Assembly: GCA_017615955.1 (NCBI GenBank)
Contig: JAFZZD010000031.1
Coordinates: forward strand, 1-5,250
DNA: 5,250 nt
DNA from: Victivallales bacterium
GTDB taxonomy: Bacteria > Verrucomicrobiota > Lentisphaeria > Oligosphaerales > Oligosphaeraceae
Direction of reading: 5' to 3'
Position 1 is the stretch's first letter. The number at the start of each line of letters is the position of its first letter. Positions 1-5,250 of this stretch are shown here, in pieces. The notes under the pieces were generated by a model. The model searched no databases. It was not told the DNA's origin and saw nothing but the letters and a program-made list of their open reading frames with translations. The translations under genes and the position numbers were made by a program.

Positions 1-884
1 ATGATGTCATTTGGGAGAAAAGTCTTTTCAGCGATGTGCGAAAAGAAGGGGAAAACGGCCCTGAAACGGCATCTGGCGAGGTTCAGGGACGCGCCATGAC
101 AAACTCCGAATTCGAGGTGGTCGGCATCGCTCGCATAGGAAAGAAGGACGAGGCTGTTCCGGTGGCCATTATCACTCAGGTCAAGTCCAACGTGCGTCAA
201 AACAACAGGAACAATTTCAGGGGCGGCAATAATTTCAACAACAATAACAATTTCAGAGGCAACAATAACAATATGAACAACAACCCTGGCATGAGACGTC
301 CTATGAACAGGCAGGCGGAGCCAGAACCTGTGGTTGCGACTGGCGACCGCAGGGTCGATAAGAATATCTACAGGGCTGGCGATGCAATCGCCGACACAGG
401 ATATTCGGTGAAAAGCATAATCGTGGAGGAAAACAAGGTCATCATCACCAGGGGCGGCGTGGATTTGACTTTGGTGCTGGACGAGGCAAATACCAATAAT
501 TCAGTGCGCCGTGAAAATGCCAAGAAGGAGGCTCTGGCTGTCCAGTCGCAATATCGTGAAAAGGAAAAGGCAGACGCACAGAGGGTAAAGGACCAGGCCG
601 AGCAGGCCAAGCGCAAGGCACGTTTTGAAGAGCAGGCGAAGAACTTTGCCAGAAGCAGGGGGCAGAATCTGTCAAACGAGGAATTGCAGCGTCGTGTGCA
701 GTTTATGGAGAATATGCACCAGCAGCGCCAGCGCATGCAGCAACTGCAGCAGAATCAGCAGAATCAGCAGAATCAGCAGAATATCCAGCGTGTCCAAATG
801 GGAGGGGCTGGCAGTACGCCTCCAGGACCGCCAGGAAGCAATTTCGGCAGTGGATTCAGAAACAACAATAATAACAACAGGTGA
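1..884 (+). CDS. GspC-like T2SS inner-membrane coupling protein, 5' partial
   Basis: The reading frame is open to the left edge (first full codon at base 3, residue 1 here), so the gene starts upstream; 293 residues are visible. Residues 4-13 (WEKSLFSDVR) resemble the LF..R segment that follows the membrane helix in GspC proteins. Two blocks then resemble the two halves of a GspC homology region: FEVVGIARIG...VAIIT (37-58) and YRAGDAI...VKSIIVEENKVIITRGG (123-152). Between them is an Asn-rich tract at 66-94. Residues 168-250 are charged and heptad-like, probably a coiled coil, followed by QQN repeats and a Gly/Pro/Asn tail. Known GspC proteins carry either a PDZ domain or a coiled coil here, and bind the secretin N0 domain and the inner-membrane platform. 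A GTG at 36 and an ATG at 96 (with AGGGA upstream) could start shorter forms, but both would lose the LF..R segment. Identity is inferred from domain pattern and from lying next to gspD. The N-terminal helix is outside the window. Confidence 0.6.
   Translation, partial: DVIWEKSLFSDVRKEGENGPETASGEVQGRAMTNSEFEVVGIARIGKKDEAVPVAIITQVKSNVRQNNRNNFRGGNNFNNNNNFRGNNNNMNNNPGMRRPMNRQAEPEPVVATGDRRVDKNIYRAGDAIADTGYSVKSIIVEENKVIITRGGVDLTLVLDEANTNNSVRRENAKKEALAVQSQYREKEKADAQRVKDQAEQAKRKARFEEQAKNFARSRGQNLSNEELQRRVQFMENMHQQRQRMQQLQQNQQNQQNQQNIQRVQMGGAGSTPPGPPGSNFGSGFRNNNNNNR
198..284 (+). repeat. Asn-rich low-complexity tract within the GspC-like gene
   Basis: Mostly AAC/AAT codons, with interspersed Phe, Arg and Gly (NNFRG-type motifs recur). 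It encodes residues 66-94 and falls between the two beta-rich halves of the predicted HR-like domain. The triplet repeat is imperfect, so it is not a clean microsatellite. It is probably a disordered loop. This is seen directly in the translation; the loop role is inferred. Confidence 0.75.
747..782 (+). repeat. Four perfect copies of a 9-bp repeat encoding Gln-Gln-Asn
   Basis: CAGCAGAAT occurs four times head to tail (747-755, 756-764, 765-773, 774-782), in frame, giving QQN x4 at the end of the predicted coiled coil of the GspC-like protein. Because the unit is a multiple of three, slippage would change the length without breaking the frame. Confidence 0.95.
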
Positions 885-910
885 CTTTAATAATAACAAC
901 AGGTGACTTT
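867..910 (+). repeat. 22-bp perfect tandem duplication across the stop codon
   Basis: Bases 867-888 and 889-910 are identical: each begins AATAATAACAACAGG and continues TGACTTT. The first copy holds the last codons and the TGA stop (882-884) of the GspC-like gene; the second lies in the intergenic region with its TGA in another frame. The duplication therefore does not change the protein. It looks like a recent slippage or duplication event. Confidence 0.95.
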
Positions 911-913
911 TTC

Positions 914-941
914 TTGTACAAGGAATTGAATTACATATAAG
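914..941 (+). promoter_or_regulatory. Weak sigma70-like promoter candidate upstream of gspD
   Basis: TTGTAC (914-919) and TATAAG (936-941) are separated by 16 bases. The -10 element matches the consensus at five of six positions and the -35 at only three. The -35 overlaps a perfect 10-bp palindrome, CTTGTACAAG (913-922). It would give a very short leader before the ATG at 961. The gene may instead simply be transcribed from further upstream with the GspC-like gene. Confidence 0.25.
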
Positions 942-960
942 ACATAGCAGAAGGGAAGAA

Positions 961-3342
961 ATGATGATTTTATGCAGAAAAAACATTTTGCGTAAGGCGG
1001 GACCTGTTCTGATGGCAATGCTGCTGTTGGGAACATCGTGCCAGACCGTGTCAAATGGAGAAGGCAATGTGACGAGGGAGCCTATCTTTACATCAAAGAA
1101 AAAGGAGGCTTCTGAATACAAGACCAAACCCCTTCCATTCCAGAAAATGCAGGTCCCCAAAGCTGAAACGCTGGATGAATCGCCACTTGGCGTTGAGCTG
1201 GCGGACAATGATGCTTTGAAGAATACGCAAACAGACAGGGAACTGGTGGCGCCAGTGCGTACCGAATCCAACCTGGCCAATGCAAAAGTCAGCGAATATC
1301 CCGTGGGGGTAGTCAAGGGCATCACAAATCCCGACGAGGAGGTCTCCTTTGAAATAAATCTGGACAATGCCCAGATCACCGAGATGGTGAGCCTTTTTGC
1401 TGCAAAGGAAGTGCTGAACTTCAGTTATCTGGTGGATCCGGCTGTCAAAGGCGCGGTCACGGTCAACATCAAGACCACCATGAAGGCAAAGGAAATATGG
1501 GATACTTTGCAGCACCTGCTGTGGCTTTCTGGCGCATACGCATCTCCAAGCTCAGGCTTCATCAACATCCTGCCGTTTGACAAGATGCCGAAGGAACGCC
1601 GCATTTTCGCTGACCACGACGTGCAGCCCAATGTGGAGGTTCTTTTCATTCCAATCCGCTACAAGAAAAGTGCTGATGTGGCCAATATAATAAAGCCGTT
1701 CATGACTGACGGCGCCACCGCCACTGACCTGGCTGATTCCAATACAATCCTTATTGTCGAGGCTCCTGCCAACGTTAACAAGCTGAAGGAACTCATAGCC
1801 CGCATTGACAACAAGGGCGAGCGGGAGTGGCCAGTAAGCATATTCCCATTGCATGAGGTCCTGGCGGACGATGTGGCCAGCGAACTGAACAATCTGCTGC
1901 CTGTGCTGGGAATGCCTGTCGCCTCTGCCAATGCCCCCAGCGGCGGTGCCATCAAGGTCACTGCGCTGCCGCGCCTGGGTGCGATTGTGGTTTCAGCCTC
2001 ATTGAAAGAAGTGGTGGACGAGGTTGGCAAGTGGATTAAGATCCTTGACCGTTCCGACATGCTGGACAAGGATGAAATCTTCTTCTACAACGTGCGTCAC
2101 AGCACGGTCAGCAGCCTGAGCAATGCCCTTTCCACTTTTTTCAATGCGGAGGTCACTGCCAACAGCAGTTCAACCAGCGGGAGTGGCAGCAACCGCACCA
2201 CGTCCAGCACAAGTTCCACACGCCGCAATACGTCATCCACCACGACAAACACCAACAACAGGAATACGACTACTACCAACAACACCAGCACCACAAACAG
2301 AAACAATGCCAACAACAGGATAACTGGCACAGTCGGCACTAACAGGACTGGCACGAACAACAATAACAATACGAATGTGCCTTCGTTGCAGAGCACCATC
2401 TTCGAGACGCCTGTGACTGTATATACCGATGAGGAAAGCAACCGCCTCACCATTAAGACGACGCAGCGCTGCTGGACGATGCTCAAGGCATTCCTGCAGA
2501 GGCAGGATGTGCCCCCCAGGCAGGTCTCCATTCGGGCAATCATAACTGACATTAGCCTCAACAAGGAGACTGAATATGGCATTTCATATTCGCTGAACAA
2601 GATATTCGGCCACGAGCACCAGAATTCCGTGACTGGCTTGTTCAACAGCGAAGGCAATATAACCACGGACAGTTCATTGACTTCAATTATGTCAAACGTG
2701 GGGCTGGGCCTCTTGTACAAGAATGCCCACGGCGATCCACTGGCATTGATCAAGGCAGTGGCCGGCGCATCCAATACACGTGTCCTGTCAGAGCCACACG
2801 TTGTGGCGGTAAGCGGCGCCGAGGCCCAGATTTCTCTGGGTGACAAGGTGGCGGTCCCCACTGAGTCAACCACATATTCCGATACCGAAAACATGCGCAG
2901 CAACTACGAATATCTTGACACGGGTATCATCATGAAGGTGACACCTTATGTCACTGCTGGCAACGATGTTCGCATGGTGATTTCCCAGGAGGTGTCAAAT
3001 GCTGTTTACCGTGACGTTAACAATGTCAATGTGCCTCCCACCATTGTGAACAAGTCCTTGTCATCGGAATTGGTGGTGCCGGACAATTCCACGCTGATCA
3101 TGGGCGGTATGATCAAAAATGAAAATACGGACAACAATTCTGGAATACCATTCCTTAAAGACATCCCTTACCTGGGAGTTCTCTTCCGCAACAACGTCAA
3201 GAAGAACACCCGTTCGGAATTGCTGGTGCTTTTGACAGTGAACGTAGTGGACAACAAGAACCCGCAGGAGGAACTTGTCCGCCGCTACAAGGCATCTCTT
3301 GAGGAAATAGAGAAGGCGAACAATGCCAACCGCAATTACTGA
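961..3342 (+). CDS. gspD: Type II secretion system secretin GspD, predicted lipoprotein
   Basis: Forms the multimeric outer-membrane channel of the T2SS. 793 residues, somewhat longer than usual for GspD. Residues 1-27 look like a lipoprotein signal: RK-rich start, hydrophobic 13-24, then LLLGTSC with Cys27 as the likely lipidated residue (Gly at -3 is not ideal). A polar linker (28-125) leads to N0 (about 128-206), N1 (224-284), N2 (290-365) and N3 (372-398 plus 478-516), the last interrupted by an Asn/Thr/Ser-rich insert at 399-472. The secretin core (about 518-765) has TRVLSEPHVVAVSG, then VPDNSTLIMGGMIKNE (706-721), GIPFLKDIPYLGVLFR (728-743) and RSELLVLLTVNVV, which are diagnostic. N2 and N3 between N1 and the core favour GspD over the type IV pilus secretin PilQ. 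The start at 961 follows AAGGGA (951-956); ATG 964 is equally possible and changes only one residue. gspE begins 20 bases after the stop. Confidence 0.95.
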   Translation: MMILCRKNILRKAGPVLMAMLLLGTSCQTVSNGEGNVTREPIFTSKKKEASEYKTKPLPFQKMQVPKAETLDESPLGVELADNDALKNTQTDRELVAPVRTESNLANAKVSEYPVGVVKGITNPDEEVSFEINLDNAQITEMVSLFAAKEVLNFSYLVDPAVKGAVTVNIKTTMKAKEIWDTLQHLLWLSGAYASPSSGFINILPFDKMPKERRIFADHDVQPNVEVLFIPIRYKKSADVANIIKPFMTDGATATDLADSNTILIVEAPANVNKLKELIARIDNKGEREWPVSIFPLHEVLADDVASELNNLLPVLGMPVASANAPSGGAIKVTALPRLGAIVVSASLKEVVDEVGKWIKILDRSDMLDKDEIFFYNVRHSTVSSLSNALSTFFNAEVTANSSSTSGSGSNRTTSSTSSTRRNTSSTTTNTNNRNTTTTNNTSTTNRNNANNRITGTVGTNRTGTNNNNNTNVPSLQSTIFETPVTVYTDEESNRLTIKTTQRCWTMLKAFLQRQDVPPRQVSIRAIITDISLNKETEYGISYSLNKIFGHEHQNSVTGLFNSEGNITTDSSLTSIMSNVGLGLLYKNAHGDPLALIKAVAGASNTRVLSEPHVVAVSGAEAQISLGDKVAVPTESTTYSDTENMRSNYEYLDTGIIMKVTPYVTAGNDVRMVISQEVSNAVYRDVNNVNVPPTIVNKSLSSELVVPDNSTLIMGGMIKNENTDNNSGIPFLKDIPYLGVLFRNNVKKNTRSELLVLLTVNVVDNKNPQEELVRRYKASLEEIEKANNANRNY
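2155..2376 (+). other. Asn/Thr/Ser-rich insert in the GspD N3 domain
   Basis: Encodes residues 399-472 of GspD, nearly all Asn, Thr, Ser, Gly and Arg. The flanks NALSTFFNAEV and TIFETPVTVYTDEESNRL are the normal two parts of an N3 domain, so the segment is an insert and not a domain linker. GspD proteins often have a short Gly/Ser-rich loop in N3; this one is much longer and rich in Asn and Thr. It contains several N-x-S/T triplets, which may simply reflect composition. Confidence 0.8.
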
Positions 3343-3362
3343 TAGCATAGGATTTAATTGCA

Positions 3363-5039
3363 ATGACTTTGAATGACAGCAATAACCACGAAGAACTGAA
3401 TGGCGGGAACGCCAGTTTCAAGCTGGGGGCTGTGCCAAGCAAGTCCAGCGCACAGCTTGCCAGGGAAATTGGCGAGGAAATCGCACTTGCACTTAAGGTT
3501 CCTGAAGGCGATACAGTGCCTTGCGGTAGTGCTGAAGACGACTGGAAACTGGTGTCATCCTCCAAAATCGAGGAAAACACGCTGCTGTCCATATACTCCA
3601 AGGCTTCTGGCATTCCTTTGCTGGACGAGGAGGACATCAAGGAAGTCGTGGCATTTCCTGAAATCACCTTTGATTTTTTGGATGACAATGACTGTCTGCC
3701 TCTTGTGTGGGACGGAGTACACGTGGTAATTGCAATTGCCACCCCATACAACGCAGGCTTCCTTTCCCTCCAGTGGCGCAATGTGTATGACATGGAGGCA
3801 AGTTTCCTGCTGACACGCCGTTCATATATCGAACGGTATATTTCCTCTCTCTATGACAAGCAGGACACAGACGTGGATCTGGCGGACGGGGACAGCGAGC
3901 AGGCCTTGCGGGACCTTGCCAGGGAGGCTCCCATTGTCAGGCTGGTAAGTGACATATTCACCCAGGCGCAGGAAATGGGTGCCAGCGATATCCACGTTGA
4001 GCCAGCCGAGAACGAAGTGGTCATACGCTTCCGCGTGGATGGCTTGTTGCAGGTGGTCATGCGTCCCCCAAAGAGCCAGTATTCCGCCATTGCCTCACGT
4101 ATCAAGCTGCTGGCTGGAATGAACATTGCGGAGCGCCGTCTTCCCCAGGACGGGCGCATTGACCTGAGTGGTCCCAATCCCATTGACGTGCGTGTCAGCA
4201 CGGTGCCATGCATGCACGGCGAAAGCATAGTCCTGCGTCTGCTGCAGAAGGACACTGCGATTTTTGACTTGGACAAGGTGGGTCTTCTGCCTGACAACAG
4301 AACTGCCCTTGAGACGATGTTCAAGATGCCCCATGGCATGATACTTGTGGTGGGACCTACTGGTTCAGGAAAGACCACCACTTTGTATTGCATTATGGCG
4401 GTGCTTAATGCGGAGTACAGGAAAATCATTACCATCGAAGACCCTGTTGAATACCAGATGGAGGGGCTTACCCAGATCCACGTCAAGTCACAGATCGGCC
4501 TGACTTTCGCCAGCGGTCTGCGCGCAATTGTCCGTCAGGACCCGGACGTGATACTGGTCGGTGAAATCCGTGACAGGGAAACAGCGGAAATCGCAATTCA
4601 TGCGGCTTTGACGGGACATCTGGTGCTAAGTACACTGCATACAAATGACGCTGCTGGAGCGGTTACCCGTCTTGTGGAAATGGGCGTGGAGAGCTTCCTT
4701 ATTTCATCTTCGCTCCTGGGCATTGCATCACAGCGCCTGGTGCGAAGAATCTGCACCAAATGCAACGGCACAGGAAGGGATCCAGACGACAATTCGAAGC
4801 GATGCAGAAACTGCTCCGGCAGCAGATACAAAGGGCGTATCGCAATATTCGAACTTATGCAGATCAACGATGAATTGCGTACAGCAATAAACGCACATAA
4901 GGACAGCACAGAACTAACCGCAATCGCCAAGCACCACGGAATGCGTACCCTTAAGGAAGACGGCGACCTGAAGGTGTCCATGAACCTGACGACAGCCTCT
5001 GAAGTCACCCGCGTCTGCATGCTTGACTTTGAGGAATAA
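3363..5039 (+). CDS. gspE: Type II secretion system assembly ATPase GspE
   Basis: Cytoplasmic hexameric ATPase that drives pseudopilus assembly. 558 residues, a normal full length. Residues 72-165 fit the T2SSE/MshE N-terminal domain (YSKASGIPLLDEEDI...LPLVWDGVHVVIAIATP). N2E follows with ASDIHVEP (207-214), RFRVDG (222-227) and ERRLPQDGRI (257-266). The motor domain has Walker A GPTGSGKT (331-338), the Asp box TIEDPVEY (357-364), Walker B ILVGEIRD (397-404) and the His box TGHLVLSTLHTNDA (417-430). A tetracysteine motif is present: C464-x2-C467-x13-C481-x2-C484, then YKGRIAIFELM. All catalytic motifs are intact. The middle spacer is shorter than in Vibrio cholerae EpsE, where 29 residues separate the two pairs. 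The start is at ATG 3363 with a weak AGGA (3349-3352) upstream. PilB of type IV pili is the main alternative; direct linkage to an N0-N3 secretin favours GspE. Confidence 0.93.
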   Translation: MTLNDSNNHEELNGGNASFKLGAVPSKSSAQLAREIGEEIALALKVPEGDTVPCGSAEDDWKLVSSSKIEENTLLSIYSKASGIPLLDEEDIKEVVAFPEITFDFLDDNDCLPLVWDGVHVVIAIATPYNAGFLSLQWRNVYDMEASFLLTRRSYIERYISSLYDKQDTDVDLADGDSEQALRDLAREAPIVRLVSDIFTQAQEMGASDIHVEPAENEVVIRFRVDGLLQVVMRPPKSQYSAIASRIKLLAGMNIAERRLPQDGRIDLSGPNPIDVRVSTVPCMHGESIVLRLLQKDTAIFDLDKVGLLPDNRTALETMFKMPHGMILVVGPTGSGKTTTLYCIMAVLNAEYRKIITIEDPVEYQMEGLTQIHVKSQIGLTFASGLRAIVRQDPDVILVGEIRDRETAEIAIHAALTGHLVLSTLHTNDAAGAVTRLVEMGVESFLISSSLLGIASQRLVRRICTKCNGTGRDPDDNSKRCRNCSGSRYKGRIAIFELMQINDELRTAINAHKDSTELTAIAKHHGMRTLKEDGDLKVSMNLTTASEVTRVCMLDFEE

Positions 5040-5042
5040 GAC

Positions 5043-5180
5043 AACGCAGCGGCACGGAGTTTTTTAACGCAGAGGCGCAGAGTTTTAACGCAGAGGCGCA
5101 GAGTTTTAACGCAGAGGCGCAGAGACGCAGAGTTTTAACGCAGAGACGCAGAGTTTTAACGCAGAGGCGCAGAGTGTTTT
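5043..5180. repeat. Nested tandem repeat: (RCGCAGAG)2-3 separated by TTTTA
   Basis: Begins three bases after the gspE stop. Five well-kept units start at 5066, 5087, 5108, 5137 and 5158, after a degenerate one at 5043-5065. The usual unit is 21 bp: two 8-mers RCGCAGAG plus a TTTTA spacer. The unit at 5108 has three 8-mers (29 bp), and the unit at 5137 has two ACGCAGAG 8-mers where the others have ACGCAGAG-GCGCAGAG. The last unit ends in TGTTTTATT and merges into a stem-loop. Similar CGCAGAG-rich repeats occur between genes in many environmental bacteria; their role is unknown. No coding function seen. Confidence 0.95.
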
Positions 5181-5193
5181 ATTAAACGCTCTG
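5170..5193 (+). terminator. Strong stem-loop after gspE, possible terminator
   Basis: CAGAGTGTTT (5170-5179) pairs with AAACGCTCTG (5184-5193) around a TATT loop: ten pairs, one of them G-U. It lies about 130 bases after the gspE stop. The following bases are TTCCCC, not a U-tract, so it is a poor classical intrinsic terminator on the + strand. It could instead be an RNA-stabilising hairpin or part of the repeat element. The structure is visible; the role is inferred. Confidence 0.4.
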
Positions 5194-5194
5194 T

Positions 5195-5250
5195 TCCCCA
5201 AGAGGGTAGGTAATGTACGCCCGGAGGGCGCAACCATGCGTAACCCCAGG
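5195..5250. repeat. Palindromic intergenic segment, cut by the right edge
   Basis: Contains a small hairpin CCCC-aaga-GGG (5196-5206, three or four pairs) and a perfect 5-bp hairpin CGCCC-gga-GGGCG (5218-5230). An alternative pairing, TACGC (5216-5220) with GCGTA (5238-5242), competes with the latter. The segment ends in ACCCCAGG. The layout of successive hairpins with C-rich and G-rich arms resembles dispersed palindromic repeats of environmental bacterial genomes, but one partial copy cannot prove this. No open reading frame with a start signal is seen here. Confidence 0.4.

Noticed and set aside
36..38. GTG 36 as the true start of the first gene
   Set aside because: No Shine-Dalgarno sequence precedes it, the frame is open to the edge, and the residues before it match the GspC pattern. 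The gene more likely starts upstream.
1..99. Short + strand frame starting with ATG ATG at base 1
   Set aside because: It stops at 97-99 and has no visible ribosome binding site. The overlapping frame from base 3 carries the GspC-like LF..R segment and continues into the long gene.
625..906. Overlapping + strand frame with repeated Ile-Ser-Arg motif
   Set aside because: A frame-shifted shadow of the CAGCAGAAT repeat in the GspC-like gene.
672..1379. Long antisense open frame
   Set aside because: It spans the end of one gene, the intergenic gap and the start of gspD on the opposite strand. Its hydrophobic Leu/Ile runs are simply the complement of CAG/AAT-type repeats.
2711..2722. Second copy of the CTTGTACAAG palindrome, extended to 12 bp
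   Set aside because: It lies within conserved secretin coding sequence (LLYKN) and is best explained by codon choice; not supported as an operator.
2097..2903. Antisense open frame with strongly hydrophobic Val/Leu runs, resembling a membrane protein
   Set aside because: The runs are the reverse complement of the Asn/Thr codons of the GspD insert; the + strand encodes a clear secretin.
5043..5180. CRISPR array
   Set aside because: Units are directly adjacent with only TTTTA between them; there are no unique spacers and no cas genes in view.

Overview
The window looks like part of the chromosome of a diderm (Gram-negative-type) bacterium. It carries three consecutive + strand genes for a type II secretion system (T2SS): a GspC-like inner-membrane coupling protein whose 5' end is cut off by the window edge, the outer-membrane secretin GspD, and the cytoplasmic assembly ATPase GspE. 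GspD and GspE are identified from several unmistakable family motifs. The GspC-like call rests on weaker but consistent evidence: an LF..R segment, a split HR-like domain, a C-terminal coiled coil and its place directly upstream of gspD. The taxon cannot be fixed from the sequence. The divergent GspC, the Asn-rich inserts and the dispersed-type repeats would fit a PVC-group organism such as Lentisphaerae or Verrucomicrobia, but this is a low-confidence impression.

Layout. Bases 1-884 hold the GspC-like gene, which ends in a 22-bp tandem duplication that runs across its stop codon. Bases 885-960 are a short gap with a weak promoter-like sequence and a ribosome binding site. Bases 961-3342 are gspD and 3363-5039 are gspE, with only 20 bases between them, which suggests co-transcription. 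Bases 5040-5250 contain no gene. They hold a nested tandem repeat built from the 8-mer RCGCAGAG, a strong stem-loop, and a second palindromic segment that runs off the right edge. No gspF or pseudopilin gene follows within the window.

How the genes work together. In known T2SS machines, GspE hydrolyses ATP at the inner membrane to drive pseudopilus assembly. GspC links that platform to the secretin by binding the periplasmic N0 domain of GspD, and GspD forms the outer-membrane channel. The most distinctive feature here is that both the GspC-like protein and GspD have long Asn-rich low-complexity segments inserted into folded periplasmic domains. GspD also looks like a lipoprotein with an unusually long linker before N0, and GspE has a shortened tetracysteine loop. 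I see a divergent T2SS followed by intergenic repeats, not a wholly new system.
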